A stretch of 64,000 nt of DNA from Spirometra erinaceieuropaei (Eukaryota; Platyhelminthes; Cestoda; Diphyllobothriidea; Diphyllobothriidae), in the NCBI GenBank assembly GCA_902702965.1, contig CACRXP010000151.1, positions 216,952-280,951 of the forward strand. Reading direction: 5' to 3'. The notes beneath the pieces were generated by a model, which ran no database searches, was not told the DNA's origin, and worked only from the letters and a program-made list of their open reading frames with translations. Below are positions 24,399-37,668 of this stretch, in pieces (position 1 is the stretch's first letter; every line of letters begins with the position of its first letter). Both the position numbers and the translations under genes were made by a program.

Positions 24399-25164
24399 TA
24401 AGTTAACTTGCAATTCATAAATACCTTGTCTCTTGCCATTTTATAGACGTGTCTCCTACTTATTTCTTTGTGATTATAGGGCTGAACCTCGTAGACATTT
24501 GACAAAAATCAAAAATACTTGTATTTTGAGAATTTTGCCTTGTTTACGAGGTTGTCTTATGACCTTAGGCTTCCAACAGTGCCTCTCATAAAGTAGGCAA
24601 TCTTATCATTGTAGGTTAGGATATGTTATCGGTACCAGGAAGGTGGTTAACAACAATATGCAGATTCACGTGACTTTATCGTCATAGGAATTACAAATTT
24701 TTTGGCTTGGAGAAACCGTGAAAATTTTGATCGTTTAAAACTGTGTAGTAAACGTCTTTGACATTGGAATACGTCTTTAATGTCACACTTTAAAGATCTC
24801 ATTTCCTGTAAAATGAATACAGTAAAAAGAAGAGCATGCTCCGTCTAGTAAACCAGTTCTTTCAAGCGTTATTTACGCGTATGGCTGGGAAAAAATAACT
24901 CAAAATGCCCGCGCTAATGTAGAGATGTGATTTAGGAATGTCGTCCCTGGGAACGATATCGGTGATCTCACCTGAATAATCCTTTTTAGTCAAGTGTGAA
25001 ATAACATGTTTTGGTATCTTTTTGGGGGTTTCTGCGTCTGCCATGGAACAGAACGAAGTGGGTACCGTAACGTAGGTCCTCACATCACCTTACTAGGGTT
25101 TCGATTTCAAGGCAGGCTCGTCGACTTAATGAGCTGATGATATCAGACTGTTTGAGCAATGCAA
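24399..25164. other. No gene seen
   Basis: AT-rich. The minus open frame at 24862-25083 has no recognisable domain. Confidence 0.45.
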
Positions 25165-25550
25165 GTGAGGATCTCCACCGTGTGCACCACGGGTGGGCGC
25201 AGGACGGTACCTTTCTCCTCAGTTAGTTCGAGTTGAGACACATTTGCGTAGCATCTGCCGCACCTTCTTCTCCCACACCCACCTGGATTCAGTGACAAAA
25301 CGGTCTTAGATCAGTCGAAGGTGGGCTGGGGTGCAGCGGCTGAAAAAGCTAAACGGCCCGTTTATGGGTATCACACACAGGAAGTGCTCCCCACAGCATG
25401 CACCCGGTTTTTTCGCGGGAAGATTTGCCGTGGGAGTGACATTAAGTAAGAGCCATTGCACTCTGGCTTTCAGTTCTTCGGAGGAGCCCGTTATCCTGCC
25501 AGCTGGGAGCTTTCAAAGCCAAGACTTGTAGCATGTCGTGATAGACTCAG
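25165..25550 (+). repeat. Dispersed repeat family C, plus-strand copy
   Basis: Carries the family C order: agcatctgccgcaccttctt (about 25253), gctaaacggc (about 25349), tcacacac, ttttttcgcg, gtgacattaagtaagagcc, then gttatcctgccagctgggag and tttcaaagcc. The minus-strand copy at 63.3-63.8 kb has the same series. Confidence 0.65.
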
Positions 25551-25590
25551 ACGATGTGTCATTGGGATGGAGTCCCCAGTGGCGGTCTCA

Positions 25591-25619
25591 CTATCTCTCT
25601 CTCTCTCTCTCTCTCTCTC
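25591..25619 (+). repeat. (CT)n microsatellite
   Basis: About 29 bases of uninterrupted CT dinucleotides just after the family C copy. Confidence 0.95.
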
Positions 25620-25639
25620 ATGTACTAATGGATTCTTTC

Positions 25640-26803
25640 GACTTTTAACCCTACGGGTGATGGGATTAACCACAGTGACGTGTGCGGCATGAGAGTCTAC
25701 CGGTAGATGTGCCATCACACCCCTTCCTCCCCCCTCTTTTTGTACGGCGGTGTGGACCCTGCGCTGTCCGATTAACGCATGATGCCGTGAGAAAATCCGT
25801 CCAATTTTTGGTCCAGACTATCTGCAGCTCAGCCCGCTGTGCGAGCTAACGATGGCGTGCTCGGCGTGCTTAGGTTTAGCTTATAGCTAACGACCGCACA
25901 CTGTCCAGCCATATCTCGTAGAGCATTAGAAGTATAAACATGCAAACTGGCGGAAATTGTGCTAGGTATACGTAAGGCAAATGAGAACGAGGGACAAAAT
26001 CTGAAACCCAGAGCTCTAGCCTGGGATTTGTCTTAGTCGATAGTTACATGTAGGCCGTTCTTTTTGTCTGGAGTAACTCGTAAAATTGGCTCGAACTGTT
26101 GTCTTGCCGATTTTTCTTAAGATCTTATGGTTTAAATGTGCAATTTTGTAGTTGAAAGTTAACAGTTAAAACCTCTTGCGTCATGACATCATAGATTCTT
26201 TGGGACGTAGCTACACGGTGGTTATGGTAGCTTCCTGCGACAATGGCCAGATGTTTGTTTGAAAAATACAGAGAAATGGCGTCATACAGGCGGCGGTAAA
26301 TTGGCCGGTCGGCCAGAAGCAGGATGCCCAGACATAACGTAGTGTTTTCCACACACAATGTTTTTCATCCCGCAGGCTTATTTACCTTTCCTAGCTCTGG
26401 GGTATGTCCGGGTTACCTACCACAGGGTAGGGTAAACTAAATACCGCGGCACAGCGTCACTTAGCAACCGTCTGCAGGCCCCATCTTTGTATCAAGTAGA
26501 ACATTAAGAATCCATACGTGTCATGGGAAAAAATTATTGAAAATTGTGAGTTTAAGAACATTAGCGGCTGAATATGTTTGGGATTTTATCGCCTACTTTT
26601 CATTGCATAAACGTACATTATTTGGTCTATTTGTAAAGTACAGAGTGACTATTTACCAAAAAAACAATACATATTCCATTTGTTATTTGTTGTGATTCCC
26701 TATAATCAACTCTTAGTGGACTGACTGCACTCTAGACAAGAGGGCTCGCCGTGGCTTGATACAGTGAGTAGTAATTTTTTCAGGCCAAATCCAGAGGCGG
26801 ATG
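25640..26803. other. No gene seen
   Basis: Mixed-composition sequence. The minus open frame at 26125-26358 has no recognisable domain. Confidence 0.45.
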
Positions 26804-27680
26804 TACAGTAGATGTGCTAACTCATGAAATGCCAACCGAAATTCTGAAGTGCGGTTTTGACTGGAGAAGATTAATCAAGTAGAGTTTTAATTCTAATCAC
26901 TATGCAGCACAGTCCCATGGTACTTCAGTTACTTCAAGATGCCGGCTTTTGAATGAAGTCCCCGGCCGTCTGTAAAAGCAACATTCTGTAAAAATGACTA
27001 CTTAAGCAGTATGAATTTTTCCTAGTGGTTTTTGGTGCTCTTATAAATTCGAATATGCTGCATAGAAAACATGTGTATAAATATTCACTCCTTTATTCAT
27101 TTGGTGAAAAATTACGTCTTCTTCAAATTTCATACTTTAAGGGAGGGTACTATCCGTTCATAAAGCATCGTGTCTCTGCATTTACTAATGCTCCATCTAA
27201 GGTATACGATAGGGTTCAAATCCACTGCAAAATTCTATCAACTCCATATGGCCTCCTTTTAACACCGTATAGATATGTATGATTTTCCATGCACGGCTAG
27301 TTTGCAGCTTGTAGTTTGGGAACGCCAAATGAAAGTGTAGTGGAAAGTCGATTTAAAAATTATTCTGGAATTGGAAATGTCTTTTAAAACCGGATCATAC
27401 TCCTCTTTCAATTAAACGATTTGAGGACGGCTTAAGGTTTCACCAAATAAATAAAAGAGTGAATATTTTATGCATTTTTTTTATGAAATATATTTGGATT
27501 TTTGAGGACGCCGAAAATCAATTAGAAAAATGCACACTACTTGAGTGGTCATAGTTTTAGTGTTGATTTTACTGGCGGCCGGACAGTTCATTCAAAAGCC
27601 GGCGTCCTCCGTGTGTCACAGAGCATACTAGGCGTAGGGACGACTACATGTAAGAGAACTAGTTTACAATGGACAGACCT
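26804..27680. mobile_element. Long-TIR MITE, family A, copy A4
   Basis: Begins tg-TACAGTAGATGTGCTAAC then tcatgaaatgcc at 26804. The left arm runs to about 27130 (aattacgtcttcttcaaatt). The inverted right arm is recognisable from about 27440 (caccaaataaataaaagag) to about 27620 (ttcaaaagccggcgtcctcc). The right terminus is eroded. The 85-codon frame inside is fortuitous. Confidence 0.65.
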
Positions 27681-30490
27681 GCCCTGCATCTAGCGCACTC
27701 TCATTTAACCATCATCGGCGTCCGAGCGATCAGGATCGACGACACTTAGAATCTATAGCCAACACAGTTTGTTCCCATAGGAAGTTCTCCTTACGCCTGG
27801 GCCAAGATAGGCCTGCGTAAACATTGTATATGACCTCAACAAGGAAATGAATGCCCTTCCAACACGGGAGTCGGTGATCGTTACACTTCTTAGCAAATCA
27901 AAGGCGCCTCTCAATTACTTTTATACTAATTGTGGCACTGTCACGACCCTCCACTGATAAGGGTCGAACTCTTTCATCTTCTCTCCAATTGCGTTCAGAT
28001 GGGACATTGGATTACGCTGTCAGGGAATCGTCTTTACAGTTGTATAATGGTGTTTTCCAGCGTCTGGCGGATATCACTGTCGCCTTGCTTACTTATGTAT
28101 CGTTTTGATCCAACGGGACTATTTTTAGGCACTGTCCTGTCATTAATGATTTGCTGCAGACTGACTTCGTTGTTATTGAAAATGGTTACTAGCGATTCAC
28201 ATGGCAGACCGTTGGCTGATGTTTTCCGTATTTGCTCACTGTTAATCTCGGTCTAAAGTTGTTTCGATGGAGTGGTAGGAAGGGGTGGCAACATCACAGA
28301 GACAATCATTATATTTTTGCATTCTGTCATATTTCACGCACCACTTTTCCTTCGTAAAATGACTTTGAAACGACTTCTTCCTTATAAGACAACCTTCGAC
28401 GCCACAATTTAACCTAATAAACAGAACAAACGAAATGCCCACCGTTTTTTTCAAATTATACTCAAAACATCTGATAAGTTAGAGAGCGTAGAAAAATCCC
28501 AGCCCAATTTCTGGTTAATTCCTGGCAAACCCCTATAGATGCTTCGTTTTCGGCCATGATCACTTGGTGTCCGACGGCTTCTTAATTTGGCGACAGGTCC
28601 AACCTGTGGTTAGTCGAACGGGCGTCGGAGCGCCAGTCCTCAGCTAGCCTTCGAGCCGTCTTGCTTTCTGCACCTCAGATGATTTCCACACTGCCAACGC
28701 TGAATTTATGTTTGTCCTCGAGCGTGCACACAGCGGCCTGCAAGCGTAAGTGTTTGCATCCCATGACAAGTACGTGCTCGTGCAAATGCGAGGGGAGGTG
28801 TTTTATGGTCATCCCACGACTGTTGATCAGCTAGTCAGGACCATCAACGTGGATCTCTCGGCTGCATCAGCATAATGTGCGTCGTTGCTTCGGTACCGTG
28901 CACAACACTCACGTTTATTATCTTTGGCAGTGCTTAGCTCCGTTTAGGGTTTTGCCGATGATTGATAGCGTCTGGAAAATGACCAGTCTCAGATCATGGT
29001 AGCCCTCGGTGTCTGAATATCTTCGGTAGAAACATATGCATGCCGATGAAACCGGTGGAGGGGGATAGAGGTACAAGCAGCCATCTGACGTCCCCGTTGC
29101 CTCTATTTCTTTCCACTTACTATGTAGCGAGTCTCTATGTGTTATAACCGCCACGGCCTTCTTTGTGGCCAGTATTAGCAAACTGGAAAAGGCTGGCAAC
29201 GTTCGTTGCTTTCCGAAGAACCGCTGTTCTACGTTTTGTAAATACTCCTGGGAACCGTAACGTCCAGGAATGAGGTATGTCAATCCGCATCCTCTTCAGC
29301 TATAAGCTGGAATCGAGGGAATACAGTACTTTGCATTTTCGTGAAGTGTTAAAGCAAAGGTTCTTCGCCGGAAATAATATATGAGGACCAAGAACATATC
29401 GTTTCTGATAGAATTCCTTCAGTTCCGTAATCGGACTGTCATAACGTTGCGTTGAGAACAGATACAAACAGATCTGTTAGATGTAAATGCCGATGTTTAT
29501 GAAACGTGCAGAATAAAATACGCTGAAAAGCAACTAACGTAATCTTAATTAAACCAAACAACTAAACGCTTTGGCGTTTCTCGAGCTTTTAATTTTTAAG
29601 GAAATGAAGGTTGAAAACTACACCTGAATGGGTGGAGTTTTTTAAAACCTCCGTCTATACACGACTAAGAGGTGGAAGAAACAACATTTGTACTATCGAG
29701 TATCTCCAGGCGACATTATATCATTTTCATCAACACAAGCTACTGAAATTACCTCATTAGCGTTTTATGAGAGGCAAATTGTCGGAACAAGATCATCCCA
29801 GCTGGAAGTAAAGGGGGAACTAGCCGAGTAAAGTCCGCGAAAAAACGGGATGGGGCTCAGTTAATAGTTCAGCAAAACAGCCAGAAGAAACCATCACTTT
29901 CTCATAACGACGGTTTACAGGAGATTTTACTAAAGAAGGTCTCCCATACGGCAAAAGAGAAATCCTGAATTTGGATGCGGGTGAGTATATACCGTCAGCA
30001 TTTCATATTCGACGTTCCTCAACAACAATGGGTAAATCTCAAAGTCACGGCCCTTAAATAGGTGGTAAGCAAATTTAGACCAAGGACACAATGTAAAATT
30101 CATATATAAGCAAAATTGGGAGTCTTGTTTTAGGTAACAGAAAATACATTTGGGATTGTTGCGACGCGTATTTCCAATGGCTAACGTATGACAAAAATTG
30201 GACCTACTGTCCACTATTGGGGACTTAGGGTTCACTGGACATTACTGTCTTTTATCAGAACGTCGCATTTCTGCTGTCGGTTGAGTGATAGTTCGCCAGT
30301 CTTAGTGTGATTTACTGATGTAACACATTTTGCGCTGGTCCGAATATGTCCAGTAAGACTGACCTCTGTCAGATTTTCCGTTGACGGTACGAGCACAATT
30401 GCGGGGGTTGGGTGATTTGTTTGTTGATCTTGCCAGTACCTAAGACTTAAGTACCTCCTGCTTGCCTTGCCTAGAGCTATTTGGTTTTCT
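27681..30490. other. No gene assigned; some unexplained open frames
   Basis: The minus frame at 28918-29283 (121 codons) and the plus frame at 27930-28256 (108 codons) lack recognisable domains and good splice context. The GC-richer part around 28550-29280 may be an old retroelement, but I cannot match it to a motif. Confidence 0.4.
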
Positions 30491-30499
30491 TCGAAGATT

Positions 30500-32000
30500 A
30501 CTACTCCAGTTTTAACGACTTTTCTCTCCCATGCTCTTTTTGAGTGAGGTCTTCAGAGGTCTCGAGGTTGATTTTAAGGCCCTTTAAGGTGTCCCTATAA
30601 CGACGTATTTGTCTGACGTGTCGGCTAGCACCCACGGCGACGTCGTCGTTTAATGGCCATTGTGACAATCGCTCGTCATCTATGCTTAAAACGCGGCCGA
30701 TTGATTGCAATTTTACATGCCCGAGCCTGTCGTGGATGCTGGAGGCGTTGGTTCTTCTCAAGGTCTAATTGTCCAGCTTCCTTTTCGACCACTTCACCTC
30801 AGGTATTCTTTGGAGACAGCTAAAGTGAACTTGGTTGAGTGTTCTGGTCGGGCTTTCATAGCCAACGCACTTTTCCTCTCCGTGCAAGAGTCTTGTCAGG
30901 ACAAGATCCCTGCAACCGTCAGTTATGTGTGGAGATGAATGTTGAAACAATTTAAGGCTGAGACCTGCAGTTAGGTCTGTGGCCTAAAGAGTCTTGGAGA
31001 TAAGACGGCAGGTTCCTCGTCGATCTTGACAACCTTTGTAATTTTGCTTCCCAGGTAGACGAACATGCCCATAAAGGCGGAATGAGCTGATCCTGGGCGC
31101 GTTGTACTCATCAGGTGATACTAGTTAATATATAATCATCGTCGTTTTCACGTTGCTGGTCACTCTGCTCGGCTTCATGTCCTCTCTGTCGTGATGTTGA
31201 GCGTGCTGCCGTCCTAGCACAGGAGATTATGAACACGGATCATAGAGACTCGCATGGTTGCCGCTGTTTGTCGGACAGTGAGCAACTGTTCGTTAGTTTG
31301 TTGAACGATACTTTTTTACTGGGCATTCCTCGCAGTAAGAGTTTGGCAGTATAGCGGGAAACGTGTAGCGGAAGTAAGCTGGAACGGGTACACAACCCTG
31401 TTTTACTCCACACGTCGTCGCGAATACTTCCGTGACTGTCGTGCTCTACGTGAAGAAAGCCATCATTGCGTTGTGTAGTCGTGTTAACATTGCTGGGAAT
31501 CGTTTCGAAGATCCGAACACTAGTTATATTTCGCAAAATCCTTCGGGATAGATTTTACCGGAAGCATCTGTCAACCAATGAAGGTGATATAGAAGGTGGT
31601 TCTCATTTCTTGACATTTCTCTGATCGATGGCGGCAGCGAAGAGCATGTCGGTGGTTTCCCTTTTTCTTCGATACCCACATTGAACTTCTTCGAAAAGCC
31701 CTTGTGATATGCGAAGATTTAGGAGAGTGAGCAGGAAGCAGGGAAAGGGTTTGCCTGTGATCTAGAGAAGGAAGATGCCCCGCGGTTGTCACAGAGCTGC
31801 CGGTTTTCCTTACGTTTTTATGAGTGGACGATGCTGATGTCCGTGCCAATCGAACGTGTCTCCTGCAGTCGTCACTGTTCAGAAAATCGAATCGCTCTTA
31901 ATACCTCGATGTTCATTGTGTAACTTCCCCGTTCCCATGGGACCGGAGCTGCGCTTCTTTCTAAGCGGGTTGTTTAAACGAGAAAAACCCTTCCAGGCGG
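30500..32000 (-). mobile_element. RTE-type non-LTR retrotransposon relic
   Basis: Minus-strand relic of an RTE-like LINE reverse transcriptase, scattered over frames. Recognisable in order: KENRQLCDNRG (about 31790-31830), matching the KR.GNR..CDN.RGISLL block; a GYRRKRETTDM block (about 31660-31700), matching GFR..R.T.DMIF; QEMRTTFYITF (about 31580-31615), the start of motif A; DDVWSKTGLCTRSSLLP (about 31365-31420), matching NGVKQGCVLAPTLF; HGEEKCVGYESPTRTLNQ and CLQRIPEVKWS (about 30780-30900), matching the LLYGAETW and CLRRIL..RW blocks; and the end RVLSIDDERL...RRYRDTLKGL (about 30570-30700), matching RM.D.RLP and R..DTLK.SLK. The FADD catalytic box is not legible (expected about 31150-31240). 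Many stops and shifts. The upstream endonuclease is not seen. Confidence 0.9.
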
Positions 32001-35000
32001 TTTTAGTACGTAGTGTCATTCCGGGAACCTTTGCGGAAACAGGAGAATGGCGACGATGAGTCGTCGTTTAGTTCCTGTTTTCGACCCCGTATTTCGTGTC
32101 TATGTGCCACGGCTAGATTTTACCTGGCACGTTTCATCAGAATATGTTTAAGGGGTCTTTTGTAGCTCTTTTGCTCGCGAGGCAAGCAGTGCTATCTCCA
32201 AATAGGGCTTTTTATTCATATCAGGCGGTTGTCGTATTCCGCTGTGGCTTACAACTCCTATTTAACGGGAGGATGGACTGAAATACCTTTGACCGCGTTT
32301 AGGATTGCTGTCGCTCACTCTGAAACTCATTTAGTTTTCTGAGGAGGGAGAAAAAGCGACAGGGAACAAAAGTACCGGATGCTTGGACACCCACTGGCAG
32401 ACACACACGCATAGTTCGACCACAGTGAACGACGACGTCCTGCTACAATCAGTATTTACCGTCTCCTCACGTGGCAAGGCACAGCAAAGATGTGACTACA
32501 TACATCAAAAAGATAGACGAAAGTCCACAAATAGCCGCATCAACTGCCAACAAATAGTGGAGATTAAGCGCAAAAACATAACTGAAACAAGTAGACAAAA
32601 GGTGGAACTTTATTTTGCGAAAAAATGCATACAGAGTTAACCGTTTTTCCGAGGTAAAGGAAACTTGCATACATCAAATAGAGCATAACTATCGTGAATA
32701 AATTGGATTAGCGATGCAATATGGTCTATACCTACGTCTAAAAGGTCTTTAGACCGACACAATGTCGCTGTCGGTCCAATCGTTTACAGTTAGATAAGAG
32801 TTCGGTTTATTATAACAGCCGTTTGCCTAGTTATAATACTGAAGAACAAAAGCCATTTGCATGCACACTGCAAACGTATTCTGATTAACTGGCTGGTGTT
32901 GTCTGAATTCGGAAATGAGGGAGACAGGAGTGGAAAGATAACCTTCACTTTGAACAACCAGAACGCTATTATGACTGTCAGCTGACTGAAGTGGTCTGCT
33001 TAGTTTGAACGAATGTGTTGAAGGAGTTAACATTTTTATTGCTGGTGGATCGTATGGTTTTAGATGATCGACTATATGAGGCGTCTTGACAGTTGTGGGT
33101 GCATCGATAAGTGGACCAAGGCGTTTTGACCCAAAGCAAAATCCATTGTTTCACGTAACCAAGCTTAGGTCAGAGAAAACAGAAGATTTTCCTTCATTTT
33201 CGGCGAACATGCGGGAGAATAATGATTTCCAGTATATTTCGTAAAATAAATAATTTTCCTATTAGGTGATATACTTTAAGTACTCTTCTGAATTATTCCA
33301 TGAGTATTTAAATTTTCGAAAGCTGTAAGCACCCCAAGAGTTAAAAGATGAGACTAAGATTTCACAGACTTCAAAAGCGTGATAAAAACACTTAACCCGT
33401 TCGCCTTATTAAACTGTCGAAGATTTTGAATAACAGCAAGAGGCGGCCATTCCCAGATTCTTATCTCCAGTGTTTTCACTCAGATTTATGTGGTGTCGGT
33501 AAAGGGTAGCCGCAGTTTTACTGCCCGATAAGAGCATTGCTGGTCCAGAACCGTCAAATAAAATGATATTTTTGGAGTTAATTTCCCATTTTTTCCTTCT
33601 ACTTAACGGCGATGAACTGATAAGGGAAAGATTTTTAAAAGTTGGGAATGCGCCAGCTATGTACGCAGGCAATTTAACTTTAAACTTTTTGCCACTCGGA
33701 AAAACAAATTTGTTTCAGGTTATATCGCGAGTAAAGTGCCCCCATCTAAGTCAGAATATTTATCTCTATCCCACAAAATCTAAAATACTATAGGCAAAAC
33801 TAGTCATTAATTTTTGTAAAGTTACTCTTGACTTAAAAAAAGATTTTCCTGTGCAGCTGCTCCATTGCGCTCCTAGTATGATGTTTTTCATTTTAAAGCT
33901 ATTTTAAAATTTATTGAAAAAATCTAAAACCTACCTTAACTCGAAAAGGGTCTCCAAATAGACTACTATTGAGGAAGAAGACCAGTGAATACCTTTGAAT
34001 AATTCCACCTCGTAGAAAAATATTCAGGCCATTTTCAAGCTTATCCGTGATTTAAAAGGTCTGAAATTGTGTGCCACAAGAATGCCACACAGTGGGTGTC
34101 ATCGGTGTGCAACTTAAATATCTCCATGCATCAATCATAAATTGGAATCATGTTTAAAGCACAGTTTATGCTGAAATTTTTGTTGACCTCCTTTGTGCTA
34201 AGTACCTTAGGAAGGCTTATGCGAATCTTACTTTCTGGAAAATATGTTCGAAGTCCTGCATCTTCAAAGTGATACATTAGTGTTATAAGCATGGATTAAA
34301 AAGAGGTGAGAAATATAGTGGCACTTTGGGGAACGTTAGGGTTTTGGGAAGAAAAGTGTACGGTCGTAATTGAATTTGGTAAATTGCGTCTGGAAAGTAA
34401 TGTATTTTTTGAAAACAGTTGGATTGTTGGGGTCAGACGTAGAGGTTTTCCTGAGGAGGATATCATATGGGACAACACCAAAAGACATTGGTTACGCGGA
34501 TGCAGCCCCGTAGACCAGGAGAAACAATTAGGCGTACTTATCTCTTGCCGCATGTTATCACACTATTCAGGAAACATGCTCGTCTAATGTCCTTTTATCC
34601 GAAATCCGTTTGTTTCCCGTCTTCGTTTTAATAAAATTGTGCTTTCAACCTTTTTTCCCAGGTCTACACATTCAAGTACCCCAGCATCTGTCAACTTAAG
34701 GAAGTATCTCCTATTAGTAACAGTGACGGCGTTTATCTGTGTATGCTGCCCCGACGTAAACACCATGAGTTAAAGCAGAATCGAGCTGACTCACCAAAGC
34801 TGCGCTTGAAGTTGCTCAATTATATTTCTGGCCTATGCATTGAAATGAGCTTGCCAGTCTCTTTGACTTCCCGGGGCAAAAGAATCACTTCGCATATTCA
34901 GATCGTGAGTTCACAATCAGATTAAAATCTTAAATAAAGCAGAACAGGGATAAGTCAATGAAGCAAAGGTTTAAGCAACGGCCGCCTAAGACCATGCGCC

Positions 35001-37000
35001 CGGCATGTAAATGCCTCAAGCAATCCAACCCTTATTAAATCTCGTTCAAAAACTAGTTTTTAAATGGAGTAAACAGTACTTATTTCCGTCCTTAACCAGG
35101 CCTATCTAAGATAATTTAGACCTGAAGAACAGGCGGCAATATGTGTATGTTAGTAGTCAGAAAGTAAGCTAAATTTGCTCAAACCTCAGCGAAAGGATTT
35201 CCCCCTGTTTCCTTAAAAATGCCGAACTATCAATACCGTTAGGGGCCTTTTAAAGAAGGCGGAATTCTTTTGCCCTTTTGCCTGCTGGAGAGGTGTGTCA
35301 AACCGACAAAGCAATTCTGTGTATGGCTCAATAGCAGGGAGGCAGTATGGTTAATCAGAAGACTGGCATGCCCACTCATTGGAACAAAAGGAGAACACAG
35401 ACGCCGCGCTGACTGGAGGCACAAAGCAATTTAGTTCTATCCTCGGGTGTAGGGGTTGCGAACTGGCGGCCACCTACTAGGTCGCAAAGTGATCTGATAA
35501 ACAATATCACCGGTAAATCTCCTTTATGCAACACCAGTCCTCTTGTGAGTCCCTGTATTATGATTTGTTGCCGGACGTATAGCTCGCTGAGCAGAGCATG
35601 AATAGACAAGAAATTCACTGCCGAGGCTTCTGCTCTGTTGGCCTGACTCTGACACCCTGGGCTTGTAATTTTTGTGGGTGGTTGCCTATGCATAGCTCAC
35701 TGGCAAATTAAAAGTTTCCCTACATCCGGAAACTGAGCCGGTCGGGAGAGGAGGCTTTGTTTGGCGGAAAGAAAAAAGAATTTAATAATTTGGACTGCAT
35801 ATTCGATTAATAAGTCCACCAAGTTAGAAATAAAACAATTATATTTAGACAATCTCGTCGTTCCCCTCCTGAAAACCACACGCGGAGGCTTAAACCAGGC
35901 GTTAGGTGTTACAAGACGATGTGGAGACCGTGAGAAGAACTACTCAAAAATAGCTAATTGACCTGATGAGACCATTTATCCTTCACGTTGTGATTGACAC
36001 TATTAGACTACATTAGTTTCTGCGTTGGGACTCATCACCTAAAACGGAAGCCTAACTTATGTCATTGTTTTTGGAGTGCGTCATATTTTGGTGCAATCCT
36101 TTAACTCTAACAAAGTAAATAAGACGTCTGCTTGTCTATCGAGCTGTTCGAATGTGTTTCTGGGACCGTAGTCTACCGGAGGTGTGTATATTCATTTATT
36201 TCTAACTACTAGATCTGTTCAGACAAAGATGGCGAGGCGCTGGTTGAAGCTTGGACTTAAGATGTCGTTGGCAAAACGGATCCACCTGCCTGGGCAAGAG
36301 TGTGTGGACAGATACATCCAGTGGCCAAAGAAATTCCTGACTATGGTATGGTTTTAAAAGACTCAGAAGGTCTGCTGTTCTACCGTTAACCAATTTTTCT
36401 GTTTTATCTCAGAAACGAGGATTCACTACAAACCCTTGTTTACCTTGTTTTGACCACACCTTCTTTTCCATTAATCTAACCAGAGCAGATATTTATATCA
36501 ACTTAGAGAACGCACAAACTACCGCGGACTATAAAAAATTAAAGCATTGTTGTAAATAACTGAATGAAAATGACAAAAACTCACTTTGGATTTAGTCAAC
36601 GTTTTAGTCTAGCACAAAGCAATGGGGTTTATTATTCTAAACAGACTAAAAGGGTTATAATATTACTGTAAGTGACGTAAATCACTAAACATGCGTTACT
36701 TGAGGAAATCTTTCGGCCCAATCAAAACCTATCTAAATGCATCAACCAATTAATAGTAAAGAAGTCCAGTTAGATGGCAAGACGAGGGAAACATTACAGG
36801 TGACCCGCATTTTGATGGAAGTGAACGCATTCCGAAGAATAAAGTAAATAATAAATGTGCGAAAATTCGTATTATATTAGAGAATTTGCATTATAAAAGT
36901 ATGCTATGTATGTTCTTGAAAATAACTGAGTAACAAAAAAGAAAACCGTCGAAAAAAACACTTGAAAAACCGTCTCTGCATATATTCTGTACCAATTAGT
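32001..37000. other. No gene seen
   Basis: About 5 kb, AT-rich. Frames at 32383-32640, 33409-33672, 34306-34587 and 35376-35693 show no domain. The 35.2-35.7 kb part is GC-richer and could be part of an unrecognised repeat. Confidence 0.45.
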
Positions 37001-37243
37001 GCAGTGAATGACCGATCACATGAAATGTCGGCTGAAATTGTGAAATGCGTTTTCGACTAGGAAGGATTACTTAGGTGCGGTTGTAATACTTATTATCTTG
37101 CGGCATAATCCGATAATACTTCGGATCTGGCAGGATGTCAGCTTTTGAATACACTGCTTTTCAACCTCCTGTAGAAACTGTACTCGGTAAAAAACGACTA
37201 CTCAGGCAGCATACATGTTCCCATTTATTTTCGAGGGTCTTGC

Positions 37244-37255
37244 AAATTCAAATAT
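37244..37255 (+). repeat. Target-site duplication, left copy
   Basis: AAATTCAAATAT, repeated exactly at 37669-37680. The two copies bracket the family B insertion in MITE A5, and the MITE sequence is collinear once one copy and the insert are removed. Confidence 0.85.
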
Positions 37256-37668
37256 GTTGATAAGGTGATACCGACAAAGACAAGGGAGACCAGAATGGCC
37301 ATTTCTGGCTTATTAGCCGTCATCAGCCAGTCATACCCAACCCCAAGTGTGGATCACTTGAGATTCGAACCCGGGATCTTTGGTCATGGAGTTTGACGCT
37401 CTACCATTGAGCCGCGGGCCCGTTGTCCTGTCGGTTGTGGTCGGAAATATCAATTATGACAGATGGACGCTCACCGATCAGGTTACAGAACATGCTCGTT
37501 CTGTTGTACCTTGGGGCTCATACTTAAACCCTTGTCTTTGTCGGTATCACCTTATCAACATATATCAGTAGTCGCTGTGCAACTGCCTGCGAGGGTTTAA
37601 GTATGAGCCCCAAGGCACAAAAGAATGAGCATGTTCTGTAATCTGATCGGTGAGCGCCCATCTGCCAT
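37256..37668 (-). mobile_element. Family B hammerhead retroposon (SM-alpha-like), complete insertion B1
   Basis: A 413-bp insertion with a 12-bp target duplication. Read on the minus strand it has four parts. First comes a long hairpin: arm 37593-37668 pairs with 37454-37531, with a loop containing an inverted copy of the element's own tail. Then a tRNA-like promoter: A-box-like CGGCTCAATGGTAGAGC at 37398-37414 and a perfect-looking B box GGTTCGAATC at 37362-37371. Then a hammerhead ribozyme (37288-37332). Then a tail ending in CTTTGTCGGTATCACC, TTATCAAC. The 31-base tail (37256-37286) is repeated exactly in inverted form at 37529-37559, so the insertion looks like a truncated copy fused head-to-head to a full copy, as in twin priming. 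No protein is encoded. Confidence 0.8.
37288..37332 (-). ncRNA. Type I hammerhead ribozyme with intact core
   Basis: Minus strand, in order: GACTGG (stem I, 5' strand), CTGATGA (37320-37326), C-GGCT-AATA-AGCC-A (stem II, four pairs with a four-base loop), GAAA (37302-37305), TGGCCA with TT (minimal, self-complementary stem III), then CTGGTC (stem I, 3' strand, four Watson-Crick and two G-U pairs). All conserved core elements (CUGAUGA, GAAA, and a UH before the cleavage point, here AUU) are present. Hammerheads with such a tiny stem III are known from schistosome SM-alpha repeats and Penelope-associated ribozymes, and usually act best as dimers. Cleavage would be just after 37294 on the minus strand. 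Activity is inferred, not shown. Confidence 0.75.

Noticed and set aside
28918..29283. 121-codon minus frame
   Set aside because: Considered as a Penelope or LINE piece, but no diagnostic motif found.
34296..34587. Overlapping open frames on both strands
   Set aside because: No domain or splice support.
35376..35693. 105-codon minus frame in GC-richer DNA
   Set aside because: No recognisable motif; may be an old repeat.
37362..37430. tRNA gene on the minus strand
   Set aside because: A and B boxes are present, but it is part of the family B retroposon and has no acceptor stem.
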